DNA of 64,000 bases from Pseudomonadota bacterium. Lineage in GTDB: Bacteria; Myxococcota_A; Polyangia; Polyangiales; Polyangiaceae. Position 1 is the first letter of the stretch; each line of letters opens with the position of its first letter. A program made the translations under genes and the position numbers. Of this stretch, positions 26,848 to 35,905 are shown in pieces. The notes under the pieces were generated by a model that ran no database searches, was not told where the DNA came from, and saw only the letters and a program-made list of their open reading frames with translations. The stretch is from contig JAEYWK010000179.1 in the NCBI GenBank assembly GCA_023431345.1, positions 1 through 64,000 on the forward strand, in the 5' to 3' direction.

Positions 26848-28762
26848 AGGGCTTGCTCGCTTCTCTCGCATCGCCATCGACGTCGGCGCGCTTTTCCTGG
26901 CGTTCGTCGCCGCGTTCTTCATTCGTTTCGATGGCCTGCCGCCGCCGGAGCATTTGGTTCGTCTGTTCTTCACCGCTCCCTACGTGGTGCTGCTCGAGCT
27001 ACTCGTGCTGCGATGGCTCGGGGTCCACCGCTTCGTATGGCGCTACGTGGGCTTGCGCGAGGTGGTTCGCATCCTATCCGCGTGTGCCCTGAGCGCGTTG
27101 ATCTTGGTGTTGTGGAGATTCTTGATAGCGGAGCTCGACGTAGATGCGCTGCGGCGTGCTTTGGTTCCATACGGCGTCGTGGCCATCAACTTCAGTCTGC
27201 AGTTCTTGGCAGTCGCCGGGGTGCGCGTGCTGCGGCGCCTGCAGGGCGAGCGGCGCGAGGCCGTGCAGCGGCGCGGCCACGACGAGCCCGTTCGTATGAT
27301 GCTGGTGGGCGCCGGACAAGCCGGCGTGCTCGTGGCACGCGAGCTCAGCCAACGTCCCGATCTCGGCCTTCGCCCTGTAGGATTTCTCGACGACGACCCG
27401 AACAAGCTGGGCATGGTCCTGCATGGAATCCCCGTCGTAGGCAAGACGGCCGACCTTCCGGAGTTGTGCGCTCGGCTGCGCGCCGAGCAGGTCCTCATCA
27501 CCATCGCGAACGCACCAGGTCACTCGATTCGTCGCATCAGCAAGCTCGCGGAGGCCGCCTCGATCCCCGCCAAGATCATCCCTGGCTTGTATGAGATAGT
27601 CGGGGGGAGCGTGAACCTTTCGAGAATTCGTCGCGTCGCCATCGAAGATCTCCTCGGCCGCGACCCCGTCGAGCTAGATCTAGCGGGCATCGCGGGGCAG
27701 CTCGGCGGGCGCGTCGTGCTCGTGACTGGTGCCGGCGGCAGCATAGGATCCGAGCTGTGTCGGCAGGTGGCTTCGTTCGCCCCGTCGCGCCTGGTCTTGG
27801 TCGAGCGCGCCGAGAACAATCTGTTCAACATTCACCGCGAGCTGGTCCAGACTCATCCTGACCTCGAGCTCGTACCCTGTATCGCTGACGTCAACGACCT
27901 GTCGCGCATGCGGGAGGTTTTCGAGGAGCACCGTCCTGCACACGTGTTTCATGCGGCCGCGCACAAGCACGTGCCGATGATGGAATGGAACCCCAAAGAG
28001 GCCATCAAGAACAACGTGTTCGGAACCAAGAACGTGGCCGACCTTGCCGATGAGCTGCACGCGGAAGCGTTCGTGATGATCTCCACGGACAAGGCGGTGA
28101 ACCCGACCAGCATCATGGGCGCGAGCAAGCGCGCGGCCGAGGTATACATTCAGGGCCTCTCGTCGCGCTCCACGACGCGATTCGTCACGGTGCGGTTTGG
28201 AAATGTCTTGGGTTCGGCGGGCAGCGTCATCCCAATCTTTCAAGAGCAGATCGCGCGGGGCGGCCCCGTTTGCGTGACCCATCCGGAGATGCGTCGTTAC
28301 TTCATGACGATCCCAGAGGCTTCACGGCTGGTGCTGCAGGCCGCGAGCATGGGAGAGGGAGGCGAGATCTTCGTACTCGATATGGGAGAGCCGGTGCGCA
28401 TCGTGGATTTGGCTCGCGACTTGATAGCGTTGTCAGGTTTGCGTGAAGGCGAGGACATCGAGATCGAGTTCACCGGTGTCAGACCGGGCGAGAAGCTCTT
28501 CGAAGAGCTGTCTACGGACTCGGAGAAGGCCGACAAGACCCGGCACCCCAAGATCTTCGTAGGACGGATTGCCTCGCGCCCGTTGGGCGAGGTGACGCGC
28601 GATCTAGCGACGCTGCGCAGCGCCATTCAGGTGGGCGAAACTGCCGCTGTGCTGAGCGCGCTGCACGCGCTGGTACCCGAGTATTCGCTGTCGACGCCCG
28701 AGCCGAAGAATCGCGAAGTTTCGGAGTCGAAAGCGTTTGTCGCGGCCGAGAGCGCAGTGTAG
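26840..28762 (+). CDS. pglF: UDP-N-acetylglucosamine 4,6-dehydratase (PglF/WbpM-like)
   Basis: A 640-residue membrane-anchored dehydratase converting UDP-GlcNAc to the 4-keto-6-deoxy sugar. The first 130 residues give four hydrophobic helices. A first Rossmann domain (MMLVGAGQAGVLVARELS) and then a catalytic one (VVLVTGAGGSIGSELCRQ) follow. The active site reads STDKAVNPTSIMGASKRAAE: Met replaces the usual Tyr before xxxLys, as in WbpM-type enzymes. The C-terminal PGEKLFEELSTDSE is family-typical. ATG 26840 has a GGGGAGG about ten bases upstream. Length fits the large PglF/WbpM class (590-665). Confidence 0.95.
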   Translation: MSRGLARFSRIAIDVGALFLAFVAAFFIRFDGLPPPEHLVRLFFTAPYVVLLELLVLRWLGVHRFVWRYVGLREVVRILSACALSALILVLWRFLIAELDVDALRRALVPYGVVAINFSLQFLAVAGVRVLRRLQGERREAVQRRGHDEPVRMMLVGAGQAGVLVARELSQRPDLGLRPVGFLDDDPNKLGMVLHGIPVVGKTADLPELCARLRAEQVLITIANAPGHSIRRISKLAEAASIPAKIIPGLYEIVGGSVNLSRIRRVAIEDLLGRDPVELDLAGIAGQLGGRVVLVTGAGGSIGSELCRQVASFAPSRLVLVERAENNLFNIHRELVQTHPDLELVPCIADVNDLSRMREVFEEHRPAHVFHAAAHKHVPMMEWNPKEAIKNNVFGTKNVADLADELHAEAFVMISTDKAVNPTSIMGASKRAAEVYIQGLSSRSTTRFVTVRFGNVLGSAGSVIPIFQEQIARGGPVCVTHPEMRRYFMTIPEASRLVLQAASMGEGGEIFVLDMGEPVRIVDLARDLIALSGLREGEDIEIEFTGVRPGEKLFEELSTDSEKADKTRHPKIFVGRIASRPLGEVTRDLATLRSAIQVGETAAVLSALHALVPEYSLSTPEPKNREVSESKAFVAAESAV

Positions 28763-28773
28763 CAAGATTCGCG

Positions 28774-31449
28774 TTGTCCACGATTGAGGGTAAGCGGCTC
28801 CAGGACGGCCAACCTCGCGCGGCCGCCGCCATTTCCCGGCGCCGCGGAAGCGTGAGCGCCAGGAGAACGCGCCGCACGATCGGTTGGCTGCCCGAGGTCT
28901 TCGAATCGAAAACTACGGCGTTCACCTTGCTGGCAAGCGTGGTGATTTCTTCCGCGTTGGCGCTGGGGGCGATTCCGGTCGGCGCGCTGCTGGTGGTGTC
29001 CGCGCTGGCCCTCGCGGCGCTCGTGGTGAGCGCAGTGACGCGCGATTTGCCGCGCAGCGTGCCGCGGCCCGCCTGGATATTGGCCGGGCTCGGCCTTTTC
29101 TCGTTGCTCCAGGCGCTACCACTGCCGCGGGCCCTGCTGCAGACGGTAGCGCCGATGAACGCGGAGATTTGGCGCGCCACCTACGCGCTTTTGCGCGAAG
29201 GATCGAGCGCTTTCCCGCTGTCCCTGGATCCGGGAGCCAGCGTCGTCGAGGGCTTGAAGTGGCTCACTTACGCCGCGACGTTCACGGTTGCTGCGTCGAT
29301 GGGCCGCCGCACCAAGCCGGAGCTGGGGGCGACGGTGGTGTTCTATTCTGCGCTGGCAGTCGCGCTGGTCACGCTCGCGCACCGCTTGGCGGGCGCGAGT
29401 ACGGTTTATGGCCTTCACGCTCCGGTTGGCGAGTTCATGCGCAACAGCCTGGGTCCGCTGCTGAACCCCAACAACTTGGCGGGCTATCTGAACCTCGGCT
29501 TGTTCTGCGGGCTCGGGCTACTGTTCGTGCGGCGGACCCGGTTGCCGCGGTGGGCGATCGTTCTGGGGTCGGCCCTCCTGCTCGGCACCGTGGTGGAAGC
29601 GGGGTCGAGGGGAGCGTTCCTCGCGCTCGGGGCCGGCTTGGTCGTCCTGTCGCCGATCATCTGGAAGCGTTACCTGTTGCGCGTAGCGCACGCGCGCAAT
29701 CGACGGATATTGCTGGCGAGCATCGCAACGGTAATCGGGCTGGGAGTGCTCCTGGCGCTATTGGCCATCGCCCCGCGCTCGTTCCATCGAGTCGACGACG
29801 CTGGCTTCGGCAAGTTGGCGATGACGTCGTGGGTACTGCCCTTGCTTCGCGCGTTCCCGGTTTGGGGGGTCGGGCGCGGCGCCTTTGAATCTGCGTTTCA
29901 GGCGTATCGTATCGGCGAGGGAAACGTCGTCTACTCGCACGCCGAGAACTTCGTCATTCAATGGGCAGCAGAGTGGGGCATACCCGTGGCCTTGGCTGCG
30001 CTCGTGACGCTCGCGTGGCTACTGCGTCCAGGCGCGCTCGGAGCTTATCGAGCTGCTGCAGCCTGTACCCTCGCGGGGGTGCTCGTACTGCTGCTTCAGA
30101 ACCTCGTCGACTTGGGCCTGGAAGTGCCGGCCCTCCCGATCGCGGCCGCCGCCTGCATCGGCTCTTTTTGGGGTGCAGAGGCCGGGTCGCGGGGGGAAGG
30201 AACCGGATCTCGCTTGCCCGTAGGGTTGCTGCTGGCTGGGTTACTGCTGGGGGCGATTGCGCTCGTCGTGCTCAGAGATGACGAGCACGTGGGCGCGGCT
30301 CGGCATCGCATCGAGGCGCTGCTGGACCAGGTCGAGCCAGCTTCGCCAGAGAGCGTCGCGACATTCCGCAAGCACGTCCAGCAAGCCATGCTCGCACACC
30401 CGGCAGATCCGTATTTCCCCCGCTTGGGCGCAGTCGTGGCCCTGCGTGCGAAAGATCAGAGTCCCATGCCATGGCTCGACCGGAGCCTCGAGCTCGGCCT
30501 CGGCAGCGGTCGCACGCACCTACTCGTGGCGCGCGTATTAGCGAACTGGGGCCGGCAAGAGCAGGCGCTACTCGAGCTTCGCTTCGCGGCCGGCTACGAT
30601 CCGTCACTAGCGCCCTCGGTGGCGCAGGCGGCGCTTGCGACCACCAACCAACCCGAGAAGCTGCTTCGAGCCGCGCCGCAGGGCAAGCGCGGGGCGCGGG
30701 TGCTCTCGGCTATGGCAAAAGCCCTCGAACGTCCCGAGCAACAGGCGCTGAGGCTCCGCATCGTACGGGAAGCCGTGAGTCGCTCGCCGGATGACCCCGA
30801 CATGCACGTGCAGGCGGCCCGCGTGCTGATGGCATCACTCGAATCCGATCGGGGGGACGGACCATGCCAGGGAGCTGCGCGAGCGGCGTGTATGGCGGAA
30901 GTAGAGCAGCACGCCGCCGCGCTCACGCGCAATGCGCCCGAGATTTCCGCTGGCCTCGAGCTCGCGGCGAAGCTCAAGCTGTTGCAAGGCGATAGCCACG
31001 GTGCAGTGCGGCTCCTCAGCTCCAGGTGTCCCCAGTTCGAGCAGCGACGGCGGTGCCTGTTGTTGCTGCTCGAGTCCACGGCGGCGACGGGTGACGTCAC
31101 GGCGACCGCGACTCTAGCGCGCTCTGTCGCGGCAGGCGGCTGCGAGGACGTGAGCGACTGCGGCAAGTATTTCGCGGCTATCGGTGAGGTACTCCTCAAG
31201 GCGGATTACCCTCAGCTCGCGCTCACCTATTACCACAAGGCGGCACAGGAGGACCCGAGCGCGACGCGCTGGCTCAAGGTCGCCAACTTGGCGGCAGCTG
31301 CCCGGCAGCACGGGCTCACCATTGAGGCCCTGTTGCGGGTCGAGCGGCTCCGGGGAAAGAACGACCCAGCCCTGCGAGCGAGGATTCAGGCTGAGCGCAA
31401 GCGAGCTCTGCTCGAGGACCCAAACCTGATTCGTTCTGTCGGTCGGTAA
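28774..31449 (+). CDS. O-antigen ligase/polymerase family with long soluble tail
   Basis: An 891-residue protein. Residues about 45-500 form about 11-12 hydrophobic segments of the Wzy_C/O-antigen ligase fold: LLNPNNLAGYLNLGLFCGLG near 230 and YSHAENFVIQWAAEWGIP near 390, whose His is at the catalytic position of WaaL and PglL. Residues about 510-890 form a soluble helical tail that looks TPR-like (LGLGSGRTHLLVARVLANWG, PQLALTYYHKAAQEDPSA). It should polymerise a glycan or transfer it from lipid carrier to an acceptor. The family includes O-antigen ligases, polymerases and protein O-oligosaccharyltransferases, and sequence alone does not decide. The start is TTG 28774, only 11 bases after pglF. 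Confidence 0.85.
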   Translation: MSTIEGKRLQDGQPRAAAAISRRRGSVSARRTRRTIGWLPEVFESKTTAFTLLASVVISSALALGAIPVGALLVVSALALAALVVSAVTRDLPRSVPRPAWILAGLGLFSLLQALPLPRALLQTVAPMNAEIWRATYALLREGSSAFPLSLDPGASVVEGLKWLTYAATFTVAASMGRRTKPELGATVVFYSALAVALVTLAHRLAGASTVYGLHAPVGEFMRNSLGPLLNPNNLAGYLNLGLFCGLGLLFVRRTRLPRWAIVLGSALLLGTVVEAGSRGAFLALGAGLVVLSPIIWKRYLLRVAHARNRRILLASIATVIGLGVLLALLAIAPRSFHRVDDAGFGKLAMTSWVLPLLRAFPVWGVGRGAFESAFQAYRIGEGNVVYSHAENFVIQWAAEWGIPVALAALVTLAWLLRPGALGAYRAAAACTLAGVLVLLLQNLVDLGLEVPALPIAAAACIGSFWGAEAGSRGEGTGSRLPVGLLLAGLLLGAIALVVLRDDEHVGAARHRIEALLDQVEPASPESVATFRKHVQQAMLAHPADPYFPRLGAVVALRAKDQSPMPWLDRSLELGLGSGRTHLLVARVLANWGRQEQALLELRFAAGYDPSLAPSVAQAALATTNQPEKLLRAAPQGKRGARVLSAMAKALERPEQQALRLRIVREAVSRSPDDPDMHVQAARVLMASLESDRGDGPCQGAARAACMAEVEQHAAALTRNAPEISAGLELAAKLKLLQGDSHGAVRLLSSRCPQFEQRRRCLLLLLESTAATGDVTATATLARSVAAGGCEDVSDCGKYFAAIGEVLLKADYPQLALTYYHKAAQEDPSATRWLKVANLAAAARQHGLTIEALLRVERLRGKNDPALRARIQAERKRALLEDPNLIRSVGR

Positions 31450-31590
31450 CTGACGGTAATTGTTGATAATTCTGGTCTTTTGCGCGGGCGTGTGGTCAGA
31501 AGTGGTTGAACAACGCAGCCAGCGCATGCATCCATTGGCAAGCTACGCCATCGTTTCGCCGCGCAGCTTCGCGATTGGCTGCCCCCCCGA
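31450..31590. promoter_or_regulatory. AT-rich gap before co-polymerase gene
   Basis: This 141-base gap contains an AT-rich stretch (GGTAATTGTTGATAATTCTG at about 31454-31473) that stands out from the GC-rich surroundings. It may hold a promoter for the co-polymerase/kinase gene, but no clear -35/-10 pair was assigned. Confidence 0.3.
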
Positions 31591-33864
31591 ATGAATACCC
31601 CGCTCATGGAAGCACGTCCGCCGCAGGCGGCGTTGGACGACGTATCCCGGTTCTCGCCAGGACAACTGATTGCGGCCATCCGCAAGCATTGGATCGTAGC
31701 CGTGGTCATCACACTGGCCATCAGCTTGGGGGTCGCGTTCTACACGTTAGGCCAGAAGAAGATCTATCAAGCCGAAGCGACGCTGCTCTTCGACCCTCAG
31801 CCCCCCCGGCCGCTCGGCAGCCAGGTACAGGCTGTCGTGGACGTGGGCGGCGAGTACTGGAACAACAAGGAGTACAACAAGACCCAATACTGGGTCATCC
31901 AGTCACAGCGTTTGGCGGTGCAGGTCGTTAAAGATCTAGCGCTCCATACGAACCGCGCTTTCATCGAGAACGCACCCGCCGGCGCCTCCGTCTCCGCTCG
32001 CGGGCGCGAGGTGAGTCCTGACGATGCGGCGAAGATGTTGCGTTCTCGCCTCACCGTCGAGCCCATTCGCGACAGTCGCCTTGCCTCGGTCAAGTACCGC
32101 GATGCGGATCCTGCCCGCGCTCAGCGCATCGTTACGAGGCTGGTCGAAACCTATGCGCAGACCAATCTCGATGATGCCTTGAGCGTGATGAACAACGCCG
32201 CCGACTGGTTGAATAACCAGGTCGGGACGCTCAAGAAGGAGCTCGAAGACAGCGAGATGGCGCTGCATTCGTACAAGAGCGACAAGAATATTCTGTCTGT
32301 CTCGCTCGATGACCAGTCCAACATGCTGCTCGGGGAAATGCAGCAACTGCGCGCCGCGCTCACCACCGTCGAGACGCGCCGTAATCAGATCAACGCCCGG
32401 CGCACTGAGCTGCTGAAGGTGGCGGTGGATGACCCGGCCAACATCCCATCTACTGAGCTTCTTACCAGCCCGCTCCTTCATCAGTTGCGCTCGGCGTACC
32501 TCACGGCGCGCTCGGAGCGCGACGTGCTGCTCGCCTCCGGCAAGGGGCCGAGTCATCCTGATGTGCTGGCGGTCGACGCCAAGTTGAACGCCGCACGCGA
32601 CTCCTTGCTCGCCGAGGTACGGGGGGTGCAAGCCGCCGTAACACTGGACTACAACGCGGCGAGCGCGGAGCTCGCAGGCGTCGCAGGGCTGTTTGGGTCG
32701 GCGAAGCAGCGCGCTCTCGAGCTCAACTTGCTCGAGATCGAGTACAATCGACTGCGAAGATCCAAAGACGAGAACGAGAAGCTCTACGGGATCGTGATGG
32801 AGCGGTCCAAGGAGAACGATCTCACTCGCATGCTGCGCATCAACAACATCCGCGTGGTTGATCGCGCACAGATGCCTCGCCAGCCCGTCAGTCCGAACGT
32901 GCCTCTGAATGTCATGGGCGGCCTCGCGGTGGGCTTGGTCCTGGGCTTGGTCGCGGCAGTAGGGCGCGAGCAGCTGGATCGCAGCATCAAGACGCCGGAC
33001 GACGTCGAGCGAGAGCTCGGGTTGACGTTCCTCGGCTTACTCCCCAGCATGGAGAACAGCGGTCACCGCAAGTCGGACTCTGGGAGCAAACGTCGCCGCC
33101 GCCAGGCGGACAGCAAGCTTCAATTCGGTGTGCCGGAGCTAGTCGTTCACGAGCACCCGACGAGCGGCGTCGCGGAAGCCGCGAGGGCGCTCCGCACGAA
33201 CATATTGTTCATGTCGCCGGATAAGCCATTCAAGACGCTGCTGGTGACGAGCGCGGCTCCGTCGGAGGGCAAAACTACGGTGGCGAGCTGCATCGCGGTA
33301 GCCATGGCGCAAGCGGGGCGTCGTGTGGTGTTGCTCGACTGCGACATGCGTCGCCCGCGTATTCATCGGATCTTTCGCTGCGGTAACGAGGTCGGAGTGA
33401 CGACCGCGCTCATCGACATCGAGGGCATTGGTTCGATGATTCGCGACACGGAGGTTCCCAACCTCAGCGTCATGACGACGGGACCTCTTCCGCCGAACCC
33501 GGCCGAGATTTTGCACAGCGATGCGTTCGGCAAGCTGTTGAGCACGCTCGGCGAACGGTTCGACAACGTCGTCATCGACAGTCCGCCCGTAGCGCCCGTC
33601 ACGGACGCCGCGATCCTCTCCACGCGTGCGGACGCGACGATTCTCGTCGTGCGAGCTTTCCAAACGACGAAGGAGCTAGCGCGGCGCGCGGTGCGCTCTC
33701 TGCGCGACGTCGGCAACCGCCGCGTTGCAACGGTCCTGAACGCGGTCGACTTCGAGCGACGCGAGTACGGGTATTACCAATACTACTACTACCGTCGGGA
33801 GGGCTACTCCGCCGCCCCGACATCAGGAGCGGGAGCGGACGAGGCGGCTCCACCGCCGAGCTAA
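31591..33864 (+). CDS. Wzz/Wzc-type polysaccharide co-polymerase with BY-kinase domain
   Basis: A 757-residue inner-membrane protein that should control chain length and export of the polysaccharide through cycles of tyrosine phosphorylation. TM1 lies near residues 30-50 and TM2 near 450-470, with a long periplasmic coiled-coil region between. QMPRQPVSPNVPLNVMGG just before TM2 is the Pro-rich Wzz motif. The cytoplasmic kinase domain has Walker A SAAPSEGKTTVA, Walker A' VVLLDCDMRRPR and Walker B NVVIDSPPVAPVTDA. The C-terminal tail has a Tyr cluster (REYGYYQYYYYRREGYS), the autophosphorylation site. Start ATG 31591 is used; 31606 is an alternative. The partner OPX channel (Wza) is not in the window. 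Confidence 0.95.
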   Translation: MNTPLMEARPPQAALDDVSRFSPGQLIAAIRKHWIVAVVITLAISLGVAFYTLGQKKIYQAEATLLFDPQPPRPLGSQVQAVVDVGGEYWNNKEYNKTQYWVIQSQRLAVQVVKDLALHTNRAFIENAPAGASVSARGREVSPDDAAKMLRSRLTVEPIRDSRLASVKYRDADPARAQRIVTRLVETYAQTNLDDALSVMNNAADWLNNQVGTLKKELEDSEMALHSYKSDKNILSVSLDDQSNMLLGEMQQLRAALTTVETRRNQINARRTELLKVAVDDPANIPSTELLTSPLLHQLRSAYLTARSERDVLLASGKGPSHPDVLAVDAKLNAARDSLLAEVRGVQAAVTLDYNAASAELAGVAGLFGSAKQRALELNLLEIEYNRLRRSKDENEKLYGIVMERSKENDLTRMLRINNIRVVDRAQMPRQPVSPNVPLNVMGGLAVGLVLGLVAAVGREQLDRSIKTPDDVERELGLTFLGLLPSMENSGHRKSDSGSKRRRRQADSKLQFGVPELVVHEHPTSGVAEAARALRTNILFMSPDKPFKTLLVTSAAPSEGKTTVASCIAVAMAQAGRRVVLLDCDMRRPRIHRIFRCGNEVGVTTALIDIEGIGSMIRDTEVPNLSVMTTGPLPPNPAEILHSDAFGKLLSTLGERFDNVVIDSPPVAPVTDAAILSTRADATILVVRAFQTTKELARRAVRSLRDVGNRRVATVLNAVDFERREYGYYQYYYYRREGYSAAPTSGAGADEAAPPPS

Positions 33865-33885
33865 CGCCAAGGCTGGAGCAGCTCC

Positions 33886-34803
33886 ATGCGCTTGGCCGTC
33901 TCCGTGGATCTCGACGAGATCTCTCACTATCAGCGCATTCACGGAGAAGCCGCTCGACCCACGTGCGACAGCCCGCTCTATGGGAGGGCGGTAAGGCGCA
34001 TCGCCGACTGGGCGAGTCAACGCCGGCTACCGTTGACTTGGTTCGTGGTGGGCCAAGATCTTCTGAGGCGAGAGGCCGCCGCCACTCTCTCGCTACTAGC
34101 GAGAGCGGGCGATGAGCTGGGATGCCACTCGTATTCCCACCACTACGACTTGACACGACGCCCGGCGAGCGAGATGCGCGAAGAAGTGTCGCGCGCGGTG
34201 ACGGCGATGAGGCAGCTCACAGGGGCCGTAGCCACCGGCTTCCGCGCGCCCGGATACGTCGTGACGGATACGCTGCTGGATATTTTGCGGGAGTGTGGGC
34301 TGGCTTATGACTCTTCGGTGTTTCCTTGTCCGGCTTATTACGCGGTGAAGGCGGGGGCGATCGCGGGGATGCAGGCGCGGGGGCGGGTGTCGCGATCGAT
34401 CGTGGACGTGCCGGAGGTGCTGCGGGCGCCGGCGGTGCCGTACCGGGTGGGGCGACCTTATTGGTTTCGGGGCACGGGGATTTTGGAGATTCCGATCCAG
34501 GTGACGCGGCGGGCTCGGTTGCCGTTCATCGGAACGGCGCTGACGATGGCGGGGGCGATGGGGGCGCGGCTGTTGGCGCAGGGCGTGGTGGGGGAGCCGT
34601 TCGTCAATTTGGAGCTGCACGGCATCGACGCGCTCGACGTGGACGATGGGCTCCAGGAGCTCGGCAAGAAGCAGCGCGATTTGCGCATCCCCTGGATGAA
34701 GAAGTTGGACGCCATCGACGCGGCCGTCGGGCTCTTGCGCTCGAAGGGCTACGTTGGCGTGCGCATGGATGAGCTCGCGGCCGCCGCGCGCGCGACGGCG
34801 TGA
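33886..34803 (+). CDS. Polysaccharide deacetylase family protein (NodB fold)
   Basis: A 305-residue NodB-type deacetylase. Motif 1 is AVSVDLDE at the N-terminus, motif 2 is LGCHSYSHHYDLT near residue 80 with the two metal-binding His, and motif 3 is GFRAPGYVVTDTLLDIL near 118. It should remove N-acetyl groups from the nascent or exported glycan. There is no obvious signal peptide, so the compartment is uncertain. It follows the co-polymerase by 21 bases and ends one base before the convergent epimerase gene. Base composition changes within the gene: from about 34310 the coding strand becomes strongly G-rich, with many GGG and GCG codons, unlike the first half. Confidence 0.85.
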   Translation: MRLAVSVDLDEISHYQRIHGEAARPTCDSPLYGRAVRRIADWASQRRLPLTWFVVGQDLLRREAAATLSLLARAGDELGCHSYSHHYDLTRRPASEMREEVSRAVTAMRQLTGAVATGFRAPGYVVTDTLLDILRECGLAYDSSVFPCPAYYAVKAGAIAGMQARGRVSRSIVDVPEVLRAPAVPYRVGRPYWFRGTGILEIPIQVTRRARLPFIGTALTMAGAMGARLLAQGVVGEPFVNLELHGIDALDVDDGLQELGKKQRDLRIPWMKKLDAIDAAVGLLRSKGYVGVRMDELAAAARATA

Positions 34804-34804
34804 C

Positions 34805-35785
34805 TCAGGCGGGCTTGCCGACGGCCTGCACGTACCAGTCGAAGAAGCGGCGCGAGCCTTCTGCGATGCTGACCTTCGGATCGTAGTCGAGCAGCTTTCG
34901 CGCTTTGCTGATGTCGGCGTAGGTGTAGCTGACATCGGCGCGCATCATCGGCTCCGAGGTGACGGGGGCACGGCCGCCCGCCAGCTTCTCGAGGTCGCCC
35001 ACGAAGTCAGCCAGCAACACGGGCTCGCCGCGGCCGATGTTGATGATCTCGTAGCCCAGCCGGCGATCGGTCGCGGCGACGACGCCCTGAACGATGTCGG
35101 AGACGAAGGTCCAGTCGCGGTACATCTGGCCGCCGTTGTAGAGCGGCATGGATTGGCCGGAGCGGATGGCGTCCAAGATCTTGTACGCGAGCATGTCGGG
35201 GCGGCCGCGGGGGCCGTAGACCGTGAAGAAGCGGAGCGCGATGAAATCGGTGCCGTGAATGTGGTGGTACGAGTGCCCGAGCAGCTCGGCGCCGCGCTTG
35301 CTGGCGGGGTAGGGCGCGAGCGGGCGATCCGCCGAGTCGGTCTCGATGAACGGCACCTGCTTGGTGTTGCCGTACGCGGACGAGGTCGACGCCAGCACGA
35401 AATTCGCGTTGCCGTGCTCGCGCGCCGCGTCGAGCAGGTTGAGCGTGCCGGTCAGGTTGACGTCGTAGTAGAGCCAGGGATCTTCGACGGACACGCGTAC
35501 GCCCGCCATGGCCGCGAGGTGGGCGACGGCGGTGAAGCGGTGCTGGGCGAACAGCTCGCGCACCCGGGTGCGGTCGCGGATGTCGCCTTCCACGAAGGTG
35601 AAGCGCTCGCTCGCCCCGGGAATCTTGGAGATCTCCTCGAGGTTGGCGCGCTTGCGCGCTGGATCGTAGTAATCGTTGAGGTTGTCGAGGCCGACCACGC
35701 GATCGCCACGCTCGAGCAGCGTGCAGGTCGTGTGGCTACCAATGAAGCCCGCGGCTCCCGTCACCAGGATGGTCTTACCCGTCAC
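34805..35785 (-). CDS. UDP-glucuronate 4-epimerase-like NAD-dependent epimerase
   Basis: A 326-residue extended SDR. ILVTGAAGFIGSHTTCTLLE binds NAD, LDNLNDYYDPARKRANLEEI is the characteristic block of UDP-glucuronate epimerases (NDYYD), STSSAYGNTK is the Ser region, and YPASKRGAE supplies the Tyr and Lys. FFTVYGPRGRPDMLAYK is also typical of that subfamily. It would interconvert UDP-GlcA and UDP-GalA. Translation starts at GTG 35785. It is convergent with the deacetylase with a one-base gap, marking the right edge of the polysaccharide locus. Confidence 0.9.
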   Translation of the reverse strand: MTGKTILVTGAAGFIGSHTTCTLLERGDRVVGLDNLNDYYDPARKRANLEEISKIPGASERFTFVEGDIRDRTRVRELFAQHRFTAVAHLAAMAGVRVSVEDPWLYYDVNLTGTLNLLDAAREHGNANFVLASTSSAYGNTKQVPFIETDSADRPLAPYPASKRGAELLGHSYHHIHGTDFIALRFFTVYGPRGRPDMLAYKILDAIRSGQSMPLYNGGQMYRDWTFVSDIVQGVVAATDRRLGYEIINIGRGEPVLLADFVGDLEKLAGGRAPVTSEPMMRADVSYTYADISKARKLLDYDPKVSIAEGSRRFFDWYVQAVGKPA

Positions 35786-35905
35786 GCCGCGCAGACTACA
35801 CCTAACCCGGGCTGACGGGGCAGCTGCGAGATCAGGCCAGTCATCACCCCACGCGGGCTGAGCGGGGGGCCGGACGCGGCGACCGTCGCCCAGGTTCGGG
35901 TCGCC

